Positions 16,660 through 25,747 of a stretch of DNA of 42,517 nt are shown here, piece by piece. Below the pieces are notes generated by a model. It was not told where the DNA came from, made no database searches, and saw only the letters and a list, made by a program, of their open reading frames with translations. The stretch spans positions 1 to 42,517 of the forward strand of contig JAKAKE010000230.1 in assembly GCA_021824625.1 (NCBI GenBank), written 5' to 3'. This DNA is from Bacteroidota bacterium. GTDB taxonomy: Bacteria; Bacteroidota; Ignavibacteria; Kapaibacteriales; UBA2268. The position numbers and the translations under genes were made by a program. Positions within the stretch are counted from its first letter, which is position 1; every line of letters starts with the position of its first letter.

Positions 16660-17847
16660 ATGAAATTATGGGATAAAGGGTATGATTTAGATAAAAAAAT
16701 TGAAGCATTTACCGTTAATGATGACCATATTCTTGATATGAAGTTAATCCGTTATGACATAGAAGCTTCGTTTGCTCATGCTAATATGTTGAGAGAAATT
16801 AAAATTCTTTCAGAAGAAGAATTTTCCAATATTTCCAAAGGATTAAATGAAATATTGAAATTATTGGATGAAGGAAAATTTGAAATTAAAATATCCCAGG
16901 AAGATTGCCATACTGCAATTGAAGAATTTCTAACTGATTTTATTGGCGATGCGGGAAAAAAAATTCATACAGGACGTTCGAGAAACGATCAGGTTTTAAC
17001 TGCAATCAGATTGTACGAAAAACATGAGATAATGCTCGTTTCAAATTTAATAAATGATTTTAATAATAATATTTATACTATCATAAAATCAAATAACGAT
17101 ATAATTTTATCCGGCTACACTCATACCAGAAAAGCTATGCCACTGTCACTCGAATCCTGGCTTGGAGGATTTAGAAATGCAATGAAGGATAATTTAATTT
17201 CTCTCAGTTCGGATTTTGATATAGCTGATAATAATCCATTGGGCAGTGCTGCCGGATTTGGAGTTCCGGTAATCAGGATTAATAGAGAAACGACAAGCAA
17301 GTACTTAGGTTTCAAAAAATGGTACGATACTGATAGTTACTATCAAAATACCAGAGGCAAAATAGAAGGTATGATTATTTCAACACTATCATCAATAATG
17401 CTCGATTTAAACAAGCTTTGTTCAGATTTAATTTTCTATTCAATGGATGAATTCAAATGTTTAAAATTACCTGACACCATTTGCACCGGAAGTTCCATTA
17501 TGCCGCATAAAAAAAATCCGGATGTATTGGAATTGGTCAGGGCGAATTATCATATAATATTAAGTGAAGAAATTAGAGTTAAAACTATTAGTGCAAATTT
17601 GATTTCCGGTTATCACAGGGATTTGCAGCTAACTAAAGCGTCATTAATTAATTCGTTTGAAATTACAAAAAACAGCATTGAAATAATGAGTTACGTTCTC
17701 TCAAAAATAGAATTTAATAAAGAGAATATTGAGTCTCAATTAACTCCGGAATTATATGCAGTTGAAAAAGTTAATAAACTATTAAATAGTGGTGTAACTT
17801 TTCGGGATGCATACAATGAAATATCAAAACAATTCTTAATCAGGTAA
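16660..17847 (+). CDS. argH: Argininosuccinate lyase
   Basis: ArgH splits argininosuccinate into arginine and fumarate, the last step. The protein is 395 residues, shorter than the usual 450-465, mainly for lack of C-terminal helices. Signatures are present: 'HTGRSRNDQVLTA', 'SAAGFGVPV' and the superfamily loop 'GSSIMPHKKNPDVLELVRA' (about 277-295) with the catalytic serine. A GGGAG ribosome site precedes ATG 16660. It ends the operon; a hairpin terminator follows 40 bp downstream and the convergent carB gene begins its 3' end there. Confidence 0.92.
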   Translation: MKLWDKGYDLDKKIEAFTVNDDHILDMKLIRYDIEASFAHANMLREIKILSEEEFSNISKGLNEILKLLDEGKFEIKISQEDCHTAIEEFLTDFIGDAGKKIHTGRSRNDQVLTAIRLYEKHEIMLVSNLINDFNNNIYTIIKSNNDIILSGYTHTRKAMPLSLESWLGGFRNAMKDNLISLSSDFDIADNNPLGSAAGFGVPVIRINRETTSKYLGFKKWYDTDSYYQNTRGKIEGMIISTLSSIMLDLNKLCSDLIFYSMDEFKCLKLPDTICTGSSIMPHKKNPDVLELVRANYHIILSEEIRVKTISANLISGYHRDLQLTKASLINSFEITKNSIEIMSYVLSKIEFNKENIESQLTPELYAVEKVNKLLNSGVTFRDAYNEISKQFLIR

Positions 17848-17887
17848 TTGAATTTCTACTCAGCAAGCTGCGGAGAATCAAACCCAC

Positions 17888-17924
17888 AATTGTAGAACAA
17901 AATTCACCGTTCTGCAATTATGTT
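17888..17924 (+). terminator. Hairpin terminator between argH and carB
   Basis: An 11-bp stem (17888-17898 with 17909-17919, one G-T pair) with a 10-base loop is followed by ATGTTTTC. The T-run is short but follows argH directly; it may also help end carAB transcripts from the other side. Confidence 0.6.
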
Positions 17925-17932
17925 TTCAATTG

Positions 17933-20900
17933 TTACATTTCCTGCCAGCTTTTTATTGCAAAGTCTTCCATTTTCATTGTGCAAAATGCATGAATAAAGG
18001 CGCTGGCAAGACGTGCATTTGTGATAAGCGGGATGTTTCCATCTATGGCGCTCCGCCTGATTAGATAATCTTTTTCCAGCTCTTTCTCGGTAAGGTCTCT
18101 TGGAATATTGATAATTAGGTCAAGCTTTTTATTCCATATATAGTCCAGAATATTGGGTGAACCATTTTCATTAGGCCTGTAAATTCTTATGGTTTCAATT
18201 CCGGCATTTTTGAGAAATTTATTTGTTCTGCCGGTTGTGTAAACATTATAATTCTTCTCGAGCAAAAGCCTTACGCTGCTAAGGAGTTCGGCTTTCGACC
18301 TGACTGGACCACTTGACAAAAGAATATTCTTTTTGGGTATGGTATAACCTACGGAAAGCATCGAGCTAAGAATTGCCTCATAATAATTTTCGCCAAGACA
18401 GCCGACTTCACCGGTGGATGCCATTTCAACGCCAAGCACCGGGTCAGCGGAATGAAGCCTTGAGAAAGAGAATTGGGGGGCTTTAACTCCGATATAATCC
18501 AAATCAAACAATGATTTGCTCGGCTTGACGGGCTTTTCACCCAAAATAGCTTTAGTAGCCAATTCTATCAAATTAGATTTTAGAACTTTGGAAACAAAGG
18601 GAAAACTCCTTGATGCTCTGACATTGCATTCAATGACCTTCACATCGTTATCCTTAGCAAGAAACTGAATATTGAAAGGCCCTGTTATGTTCAGTTCCCG
18701 TGCAATCTGGCTTGTAATCCTTTTAATTCTTCTGATAGTTTCCACATAAACTTTTTGGGGGGGGAATAACATGGTGGCATCACCCGAATGAACACCTGCA
18801 AACTCCACATGTTCAGAAATTGCATAAGCAAGAATTTCACCATCGTCAGCAACGGCATCCATTTCTATTTCTTTTGATTCTTCGATAAACTTTGAAACTA
18901 CGACAGGATACTGCCTTGATACAGATGCAGCAAGGATTAGAAATTTTTCGAGTTCTGTTTCGTTTGAAACAATATTCATGGAAGAACCTGACAGAACATA
19001 AGACGGCCTAACCAGAAGCGGATAACCGACTTCATCGGCAAATTTCAAAATATCGTCTATATTGGTGAGTTCTTTCCATTGCGGCTGGTCAATTGCCAAT
19101 TTATCGAGTAATTCTGAAAATTTGTGCCTGTTTTCAGCCATATCAATGGATTTAGGTGAAGTGCCGAGAATAGTGTCACCTTGGTTAAAAAGCTTCATAG
19201 CAAGGTTATTCGGGATTTGCCCTCCCATGGATACAATTGTTCCCATCGGTTGCTCGAAGTCGAGTATGTCCATAACTCTTTCTAATGTAAGCTCGTCAAA
19301 ATAGAGCTTGTCGCAAATATCATAATCTGTACTCACGGTTTCAGGATTGTAATTTATCATAATAGACCGCAGTCCACTTGCTTTTATGCTGTTTGAGGCA
19401 TTAACAGAACACCAGTCAAATTCTACACTGCTGCCTATACTATAAGCCCCGGAACCAAGAACTACAATGGATTTTTTATCTCTTTCGGGAATAATGTCAT
19501 TTTCAGTACCATTATAAGTCAGATAAAGATAATTTGTTTTAGCAGGATATTCTCCTGAAAGTGTATCTATCTGCTTTACAAAGGGCAGAATATTTCTGTT
19601 TTTTCTTTTCTGTCGTACTTTGTTAACAACTTCATCCATAGAGTCATCATCATTTTTCAAAACGAAACGGGCAATCTGATAATCTGAAAAACCCTTCTTC
19701 TTAGCATTGAGTAAAACTTCATCCGGCAGAGATTCAAGAGAATTAAATTTTAGCAGTTCATCCCTGATTTTAATGATATTATTAAGTTTTTCCAGGAACC
19801 AGCGGTCTATTTTTGTTAGCTTATGTATAACCTCGGTACTATATCCACCCGATAAAGCCTCTGCAATTGTAAAAATTCTCAAGTCTGTCGGTTCGGAAAG
19901 CTCTTTTTCAATATCTTTAATAAATATATCCTTGTTTCCAACAAAGCCGTACATCCCTTGTCCAATCATCCTGAGGCCTTTCTGGATGGCTTCCTCAAAA
20001 TTCCTTCCGATAGCCATCACTTCACCGACGCTTTTCATACTGCTTCCAATTTGTTTGGAGACCCCTTTGAATTTATTCAAATCCCATCTCGGAATTTTAC
20101 AGACAATGTAATCTAATGCCGGTTCAAAAAATGCCGGAGTTGTTTTTGTTATTGAATTTTTCAGGTTATGCAGTCCATATCCAAGAGCCAGCTTTGCAGC
20201 AATGAAAGCCAGCGGATAGCCTGTTGCCTTCGAAGCAAGGGCAGATGAACGCGATAGCCTTGCGTTAACTTCAATAACCCTGTAATCTTCGGAATTTGGG
20301 TCAAGAGCATACTGAATGTTGCATTCTCCAACTATGCCAATATGCCGGATTATTTTAATTGCTAATTTCCTTAGTAAATGATATTCCCGGTTTGTAAGAG
20401 TTTGGGATGGTGCTACGACAATACTTTCGCCTGTATGGATGCCCAGCGGGTCAAAGTTTTCCATGTTGCATACTGTAATGCAGTTATTATATCTATCCCT
20501 GACAACTTCGTATTCAATTTCTTTCCAACCTTTTAAAGATTCTTCGACAAGTAACTGCGGAGAATAAGTAAATGCTTTCCGGGCAAGAGATTCGAGCTCT
20601 TTTTCATTTGAACAGAAGCCGCTCCCAAGACCACCGAGAGCAAACCCGGCCCTGATGATAATAGGAAATCTTAAAGACTGTGCTGCTTTTATAGCATCTT
20701 CGATATTATCGCAGGCTATGCCTTTAGGCACTTTAATATTTATTTGTTTCAGATTTTTTACGAAAAGTTCCCTGTCTTCAGTATCCAGTATTGCCTGAAT
20801 CGGAGTTCCGAGAACCTGAACGCCGTACTTTTCGAAAATATTATTTTTAAACAAGCTGATTCCACAATTCAGAGCAGTCTGTCCTCCAAACGAAAGCATG

Positions 20901-21151
20901 ATACCGTCTGGCTTTTCTTTCTGAATAACCCTTTCGACAAAATAGGGGGTAACAGGAAGAAAATATATTTTATCAGCAGATTTTTCCGATGTCTGAACGG
21001 TCGCGATATTTGGATTAATAAGTACAGTTTCGATATTTTCTTCTCTTAAGGCTTTTAGGGCTTGAGAACCTGAATAGTCAAACTCCCCTGCTTCTCCGAT
21101 TTTAAGAGCTCCGGAACCCAAAAGAAGTACTTTATTTACTTTTCTTTCCAT
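17933..21151 (-). CDS. carB: Carbamoyl-phosphate synthase large subunit
   Basis: The 1072-residue protein has the full family layout: two ATP-grasp halves, each opening with a Rossmann-like segment ('GSGALKIGEAGEFDYSGSQ' near residue 11 and 'GSGAYSIGSSVEFDWCSV' near residue 565), an oligomerisation linker between them, and a C-terminal MGS-like allosteric domain from about 935. It makes carbamoyl phosphate from bicarbonate, ammonia (channelled from CarA) and two ATP. It overlaps carA by 16 bp, which indicates translational coupling. The product feeds both pyrimidine synthesis and the neighbouring ArgF' reaction. Unlike the arginine operon its base composition looks like the rest of the window. 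Confidence 0.96.
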   Translation of the reverse strand: MERKVNKVLLLGSGALKIGEAGEFDYSGSQALKALREENIETVLINPNIATVQTSEKSADKIYFLPVTPYFVERVIQKEKPDGIMLSFGGQTALNCGISLFKNNIFEKYGVQVLGTPIQAILDTEDRELFVKNLKQINIKVPKGIACDNIEDAIKAAQSLRFPIIIRAGFALGGLGSGFCSNEKELESLARKAFTYSPQLLVEESLKGWKEIEYEVVRDRYNNCITVCNMENFDPLGIHTGESIVVAPSQTLTNREYHLLRKLAIKIIRHIGIVGECNIQYALDPNSEDYRVIEVNARLSRSSALASKATGYPLAFIAAKLALGYGLHNLKNSITKTTPAFFEPALDYIVCKIPRWDLNKFKGVSKQIGSSMKSVGEVMAIGRNFEEAIQKGLRMIGQGMYGFVGNKDIFIKDIEKELSEPTDLRIFTIAEALSGGYSTEVIHKLTKIDRWFLEKLNNIIKIRDELLKFNSLESLPDEVLLNAKKKGFSDYQIARFVLKNDDDSMDEVVNKVRQKRKNRNILPFVKQIDTLSGEYPAKTNYLYLTYNGTENDIIPERDKKSIVVLGSGAYSIGSSVEFDWCSVNASNSIKASGLRSIMINYNPETVSTDYDICDKLYFDELTLERVMDILDFEQPMGTIVSMGGQIPNNLAMKLFNQGDTILGTSPKSIDMAENRHKFSELLDKLAIDQPQWKELTNIDDILKFADEVGYPLLVRPSYVLSGSSMNIVSNETELEKFLILAASVSRQYPVVVSKFIEESKEIEMDAVADDGEILAYAISEHVEFAGVHSGDATMLFPPQKVYVETIRRIKRITSQIARELNITGPFNIQFLAKDNDVKVIECNVRASRSFPFVSKVLKSNLIELATKAILGEKPVKPSKSLFDLDYIGVKAPQFSFSRLHSADPVLGVEMASTGEVGCLGENYYEAILSSMLSVGYTIPKKNILLSSGPVRSKAELLSSVRLLLEKNYNVYTTGRTNKFLKNAGIETIRIYRPNENGSPNILDYIWNKKLDLIINIPRDLTEKELEKDYLIRRSAIDGNIPLITNARLASAFIHAFCTMKMEDFAIKSWQEM

Positions 21152-22221
21152 TTTTTTACCATCTCAATAAATTTTTCAAATAAAAAATCAGTATCGGTTG
21201 GCCCACCTGAAGCTTCAGGATGAAATTGCGTAGAGAAAATAGGTTTTTTCTTATGCTTTATTCCTTCGTTTGAGTTATCATTCAAATTCACAAAATATTG
21301 CTCCCATTCATCAGAAAGAGTGGATGAATCAACTGCGAACCCATGATTTTGAGAAGTTATATAAGCCTTGTTTGTTCCAAATTCAATGACAGGTTGATTA
21401 TGGCTGCGGTGGCCATATTTCAATTTATAAGTTTTTGCACCTCCGGCAAGTGCAAGCAACTGATTACCCAGGCAAATCCCAAAAATCGGTTTGTCTTTCT
21501 GGATGGATTTACTGAGATAATTAATTGTATCTACACATTGAGTAGGATCTCCTGGCCCATTTGAAATAAACAGCCCGTCGTATTCTTCTCTGGTAAAATC
21601 ATAGTTCCACGGTACTCGAATGACTTTAGTGTTTAACGTAAGCAAGTACCTGATAATATTGGTCTTAACACCGCAATCAACAAGAAGTATTTTATGTTCA
21701 CCTGACCCGTAAACGATTTTTTCTTTTGTGCTGACACTATCAACAAGGTTATCGAGATTGGGGTCATAGAAATCTATCTTATGATTTTCGAATTCAATTT
21801 TACCAAGCATAGTTCCCTTTTCACGTAGGATTTTAGTCAGAGCCCGGCAGTCAATATCGTAAAGTGCGGGAATTTTATGTTCTTTAAGCCAGTCTCCAAG
21901 ACTTTTTGAAGCATTCCAATGATTATAACTGAAAGAATAGTCTGATATAATCAATCCTGATATATGAATATTTTCCGATTCAAAAAAGTCAGGCAGCCCT
22001 TCAGTAGAAGAGTATCCCGGGGAACCGTAATTGCCAATTAGCGGATAAGTTAATGTTAGTATTTGTCCTTTATAGGATGGGTCAGTCAAACTTTCGGGAT
22101 AGCCGGTCATGGCAGTATTAAAAACTACCTCCCCTGCTTCAGATTCTTCGTAACCGAATGATTTTCCATTTACTTGAGTACCATCTTCTAATATGAGTTT
22201 AGCTGTTTTTTCTTTAATCAT
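21136..22221 (-). CDS. carA: Carbamoyl-phosphate synthase small (glutaminase) subunit
   Basis: From ATG 22221 the protein is 361 residues, the family's normal size; a longer frame to 22299 adds 26 unrelated residues. The N-terminal CarA domain has 'GEVVFNTAMTGYPESLTDPSY'. The class I glutaminase has the nucleophile Cys in 'FGICLGNQLLALA' and the His-Glu pair in 'FHPEASGGP'. It releases ammonia from glutamine for CarB. A TATTTTTG box lies 143 bp upstream on this strand (22371-22364), but without a -33 partner. The 500-bp gap upstream to the NHL gene holds the heptamer array and otherwise AT-rich sequence. Confidence 0.95.
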   Translation of the reverse strand: MIKEKTAKLILEDGTQVNGKSFGYEESEAGEVVFNTAMTGYPESLTDPSYKGQILTLTYPLIGNYGSPGYSSTEGLPDFFESENIHISGLIISDYSFSYNHWNASKSLGDWLKEHKIPALYDIDCRALTKILREKGTMLGKIEFENHKIDFYDPNLDNLVDSVSTKEKIVYGSGEHKILLVDCGVKTNIIRYLLTLNTKVIRVPWNYDFTREEYDGLFISNGPGDPTQCVDTINYLSKSIQKDKPIFGICLGNQLLALAGGAKTYKLKYGHRSHNQPVIEFGTNKAYITSQNHGFAVDSSTLSDEWEQYFVNLNDNSNEGIKHKKKPIFSTQFHPEASGGPTDTDFLFEKFIEMVKKWKEK

Positions 22222-22430
22222 TACTATTGTTAAATTGAGAAAAATTGTTCCGCCTATTGTTCTATTGCGGATTTTTAAGTTTCTTATTTCAAAGACCACA
22301 CATTGTTCAACATTCTTTTGATTTGAAAATTCAAAAAAAATTGTAAACTCATTTGTAATCTTACAAAAATAAGACTTTTCTTCTGATTTGTTGTAATAAT
22401 TTTACACTAAAATACCCTTATTAGCAAATC

Positions 22431-22533
22431 CGACTTCCGACTTCCGACTTCCAACTTCCAACTTTGGACTTCCATCTCCCATCTCCCATCTCCCGACTTC
22501 CGACTTCCAACTTCCAACTCCCGTCTTCCGACT
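22431..22533. repeat. Array of 14 phased 7-bp repeats (CGACTTC family)
   Basis: Fourteen heptamers plus five bases run without a single phase break. Units are CGACTTC, CAACTTC, CAACTTT, GGACTTC, CATCTCC, CAACTCC and CGTCTTC. On the other strand the consensus is the same AGTCGGA-type unit as the array at 37028. It lies in the divergent gap between carA and the NHL gene. The frame that crosses it on the minus strand is not a gene. Confidence 0.9.
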
Positions 22534-22724
22534 ATGGCAAGTTGCCTCAAAATAAAATATAACCCAAAACTGTGAAATAAATTGTTAAATAAGAAGGGGA
22601 AAAAAAGCAAGAGGAATCTCTTAATATATATTTTTTTCCGTTATAACTTTTTTTTTATTATTTTAATACTGGAATTGAAAGTTTAATAAGTGAAATCTTA
22701 TAGTTCGTTATAAAATATTACTGT

Positions 22725-23774
22725 TTGTTAATTTTGAAATTAATTAAATCAATATTGCATTTCTTTATTTTCCTGATTCTGTCTTTGGGTTTATTTTTGT
22801 CCCATCACCAATCTTTAAATGGGAGGGAAAAAATTCAGGATGATGATGCTTTAAGTGGAACATTTGATATTAAATGGCTGGGGAAAATATCAACCGGAAA
22901 GGATTTAAATCAAGAAAAAGGCTTTTTCAAAAAAGTATTTGAGTTCGTTGCAGGTGAAGATTTCAGCGGACTGGTGAAGCCTGTTAATCTTATTGCATTA
23001 GATACATCCACTTTTATTGTTGCAGACCAGGGCGTACAGTTTCCGGTATTAATTAATAAAAGTTCCGGTAGAATTGATTATATAAAAGATAATGAAGAAT
23101 ACTACCCATCGCTTGTTGGGATATGTAATGGTAAAGACGGCAAAATATATTTTACAGATTCAAAAAATAATAAAATTTACGTTTTAAATAGTGATGATGA
23201 TGAGCCAAAAGTTTTGAATGATTCTTTGGTATTGAACCAACCTACCGGAATTGCTTATTCAAATGTTAATGATGAAATATGGGTGTCGGAAACAGCTAAT
23301 CATTTGATCGTTGTTTTAGACAGCAAGGGTAATGTGAAGAGAATGACAGGTAAAAGAGGAACAGCACCCGGTGAGTTTAATTTTCCAACTTATATATGGA
23401 TAGATTCAAACGATAAAGTTTATGTTGTTGATGCTATGAACTTTAGAATCCAGATTCTGTCAAATAATGGGGATGTCTTATCAGTATTTGGTGAAACCGG
23501 AAATGCGACCGGTTTTCTGGCATCACCGAAAGGAATAGCGACGGATTCTTATGGACATATTTATGTAGTTGATGCCTTATTCCACACGGTTCAGATTTTT
23601 GACGATAAGGGAAATTTTCTTTATTATTTCGGAAGGCAAGGCAGTGGAGACGGCGAGTTTTGGATGCCATCGGGAATTTATATTGATAAATATGACAGAA
23701 TTTATGTGGCTGATTCCTACAATTCAAGAATTCAAATTTTTCAATTGTTAAAGAGAGAGAAAAATGAAAAATAA
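22725..23774 (+). CDS. NHL-repeat beta-propeller protein, exported
   Basis: The 349-residue protein begins with a hydrophobic export signal (about residues 4-28). Six NHL-type blades follow from about residue 80; each has a 'P.GIA.D..G.IYVVD...H.VQIF' pattern, for example 'LASPKGIATDSYGHIYVVD' and 'WMPSGIYIDKYDRIYVADS'. NHL propellers are protein-binding or scaffold modules and often sit beside multihaem cytochrome genes. No ATG exists near the start: TTG 22725 or TTG 22734 must serve. Its 3' end overlaps the 12-haem cytochrome gene by 11 bp, so the two are translated as a unit. Likely periplasmic or outer-surface partner of the cytochromes (inference). Confidence 0.8.
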   Translation: MLILKLIKSILHFFIFLILSLGLFLSHHQSLNGREKIQDDDALSGTFDIKWLGKISTGKDLNQEKGFFKKVFEFVAGEDFSGLVKPVNLIALDTSTFIVADQGVQFPVLINKSSGRIDYIKDNEEYYPSLVGICNGKDGKIYFTDSKNNKIYVLNSDDDEPKVLNDSLVLNQPTGIAYSNVNDEIWVSETANHLIVVLDSKGNVKRMTGKRGTAPGEFNFPTYIWIDSNDKVYVVDAMNFRIQILSNNGDVLSVFGETGNATGFLASPKGIATDSYGHIYVVDALFHTVQIFDDKGNFLYYFGRQGSGDGEFWMPSGIYIDKYDRIYVADSYNSRIQIFQLLKREKNEK

Positions 23775-25443
23775 AATAAAAATGTTATTTATAGGTTTTA
23801 TTATTATTTTTTTCGTGAACATGCTCCATTCCGAAAAAATCAGTAATACAAAGCATAATCTTTCAGTAAGCGGCCCGGGAACAGTGAAGGCGACAAGCGA
23901 AACCGAAATTTGTATTTTCTGCCACACACCTCATGCAGCGGCTAAGACACCTTTATGGAACAGGAATGACCCGGGTTTGAGTTTCACATTATATACAAGC
24001 TCGACAACAAATGCATCAATAGGACAACCTGACGGTTCTTCGATAATGTGCTTATCGTGCCATGACGGAACTATAGCTTTGGGGAGTGTTGTCAGCAGGA
24101 CTTCAACTATAAGTTTCGGCTCTGTTACAACGATGCCGACAGGGAACACTAATCTGACAAAAAACATGACTAATGACCACCCTGTTTCATTTGTATATAG
24201 TTCAGCACTGGCAACAGCAGACGGGCAGTTGCTGCAACCGGGTTCGATAACTCCGCCTGTTAGTTTATATAATACTAAGGTTCAGTGCACATCCTGCCAT
24301 AACCCGCATGAAAACACTTCAATAAAGTTTTTAGTAACATCCTCCCAAAATTCTGCTTTGTGTGTGAGTTGCCACAATAGGACTTATTGGGCTAATTCCA
24401 CACACAAGACTTCAACAAAAACATGGAATGGTACAGCACCAAATCCCTGGTTTCATACTCCATGGACAACTGTTGCTGCAAATGCATGCGAAAACTGTCA
24501 TACTCCCCATAATGCCGGTGGTGCAGTGCGAAACATGAATTATTCCGCTGAAGAAACAAACTGTCTGAACTGTCATAATGGAAATGTCGCCTCAACGAAT
24601 ATACAATCCCAGTTAACAAAAACATACAGGCATAAAGTTGCAAATTATACAGGAGTGCATGACCCGACTGAGGCAAACATTGTTACGACACAGCATGTTG
24701 AATGTGTGGATTGCCACAATGGACATGCAAGCAATGCCACCACAGCTTCAGCACCGAATGTCAGAGGTTCATTACTTGGTGTTAAAGGTGTGGATACCGA
24801 CGGGAATAATGTTAATCCATCTCTATACCAGTATCAGATTTGTTATAAATGCCACTCAAGCAGTTCGTGGAGACCTGGAAGCCCTACAACAAGACAGATT
24901 GCACAGAATAATGTCCGGCTTGAGTTTGACCCGGCAAATCCTGCATTTCATCCAATAGAATCAGCAGGACCAAATGCAAATGTTCCTAGCCTTATTTCAC
25001 CCTGGACTACAACAAGTAAAATGTACTGCTCGGACTGCCATGCATCTGATGGTACCGGAGTTCCTAAAGGGCCACATGGGTCAACATATGCACAGATACT
25101 TGTAAAACAATATATGCGGGGTGACAATGTAAGCGAATCAGCTGCCAATTACGCTTTATGTTATACATGTCATAGCAGGACATCTATATTAGGTGATAAT
25201 TCTTTCAAAGAACATAATAAACATATTGCTGGAGAAAATTTCCCATGTAATAATTGTCATGACCCTCATGGAATCAGTAGTACACAAGGGAACAGCACAA
25301 ACAATTCAAATTTAATTAATTTTAATACTGCTTATATCACCCCCTCCAGTGGAGGAATATTAAGGTTTGACGACCAGGGTTTGTATAAAGGCAGATGTTA
25401 CCTGACATGCCATGGGAAAAATCATAATCCCTTGAGCTATTAA
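23764..25443 (+). CDS. Dodecahaem c-type cytochrome
   Basis: The 559-residue protein has a signal peptide (about 1-23) and 12 candidate haem attachment sites: eleven CxxCH (CIFCH, CLSCH, CTSCH, CVSCH, CENCH, CLNCH, CVDCH, CYKCH, CSDCH, CYTCH, CNNCH) and a last CYLTCH (CX3CH, residue 545). Many sites are followed by '.PH' or 'GH', giving candidate distal histidines, as in doubled-CXXCH cytochromes. Residues 30-205 match the separate tetrahaem protein at 25748 ('CHTPHAA', 'LW', 'GQPDGSS.MCLSCHDGT.ALGS', 'NDHPVSF', 'CHNPH'), so the N-terminal part is a paralogue. It is expected in the periplasm or on the cell surface, carrying electrons. Coupled to the NHL gene upstream; a weak hairpin follows. 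Confidence 0.9.
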   Translation: MKNKIKMLFIGFIIIFFVNMLHSEKISNTKHNLSVSGPGTVKATSETEICIFCHTPHAAAKTPLWNRNDPGLSFTLYTSSTTNASIGQPDGSSIMCLSCHDGTIALGSVVSRTSTISFGSVTTMPTGNTNLTKNMTNDHPVSFVYSSALATADGQLLQPGSITPPVSLYNTKVQCTSCHNPHENTSIKFLVTSSQNSALCVSCHNRTYWANSTHKTSTKTWNGTAPNPWFHTPWTTVAANACENCHTPHNAGGAVRNMNYSAEETNCLNCHNGNVASTNIQSQLTKTYRHKVANYTGVHDPTEANIVTTQHVECVDCHNGHASNATTASAPNVRGSLLGVKGVDTDGNNVNPSLYQYQICYKCHSSSSWRPGSPTTRQIAQNNVRLEFDPANPAFHPIESAGPNANVPSLISPWTTTSKMYCSDCHASDGTGVPKGPHGSTYAQILVKQYMRGDNVSESAANYALCYTCHSRTSILGDNSFKEHNKHIAGENFPCNNCHDPHGISSTQGNSTNNSNLINFNTAYITPSSGGILRFDDQGLYKGRCYLTCHGKNHNPLSY

Positions 25444-25455
25444 TTGGACTTTTTA

Positions 25456-25496
25456 AATAATTTAAAATAAAGCTGTTAGCTAAATTATTAATTTTT
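25456..25496 (+). terminator. Weak hairpin after the dodecahaem gene
   Basis: AATAATTTA (25456-25464) and TAAATTATT (25481-25489) form a perfect 9-bp but AT-only stem with a 16-base loop, followed by AATTTTTATT. It may end or attenuate the transcript. The rest of the 300-bp gap to the tetrahaem gene is AT-rich with no site I can name. Confidence 0.35.
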
Positions 25497-25747
25497 ATTC
25501 ATATTATTGTCAAGTATTATTTATGTTAAAATTAAAAACTCTCAAGTAATAAATTATTGATTTATTTAGCTTTACCTAAATGTTAAATTTATTTTTTTCT
25601 TTGATATTTATTATTTTTTACATAATTTTATATAGATGATTACGTCTGATTTTAAAAATGAATATAAAGTTTTAGATGAGCAGAGTAAGGAAAAATGTTG
25701 GCGAATAAAAATAACGCCATTTTATTGTAATTTTTTTTGGAGGTTTT

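Noticed and set aside
22222-22299. Longer carA N-terminus
   Set aside because: The extra 26 residues are not part of the CarA family; ATG 22221 gives the usual length.
22364-22371. carA promoter from the minus-strand TATTTTTG box
   Set aside because: The -7 box fits but there is no TTG at -33 and the leader would be 143 bases, so I mention it only in the carA entry.
22431-22533. Possible CRISPR array
   Set aside because: Units are 7 bp with no spacers and no cas genes are near; the same holds for the 37028 array.
22407-22610. A minus-strand frame of 67 codons across the heptamer array
   Set aside because: Its sequence is just the translation of the 7-bp repeat with no family match.
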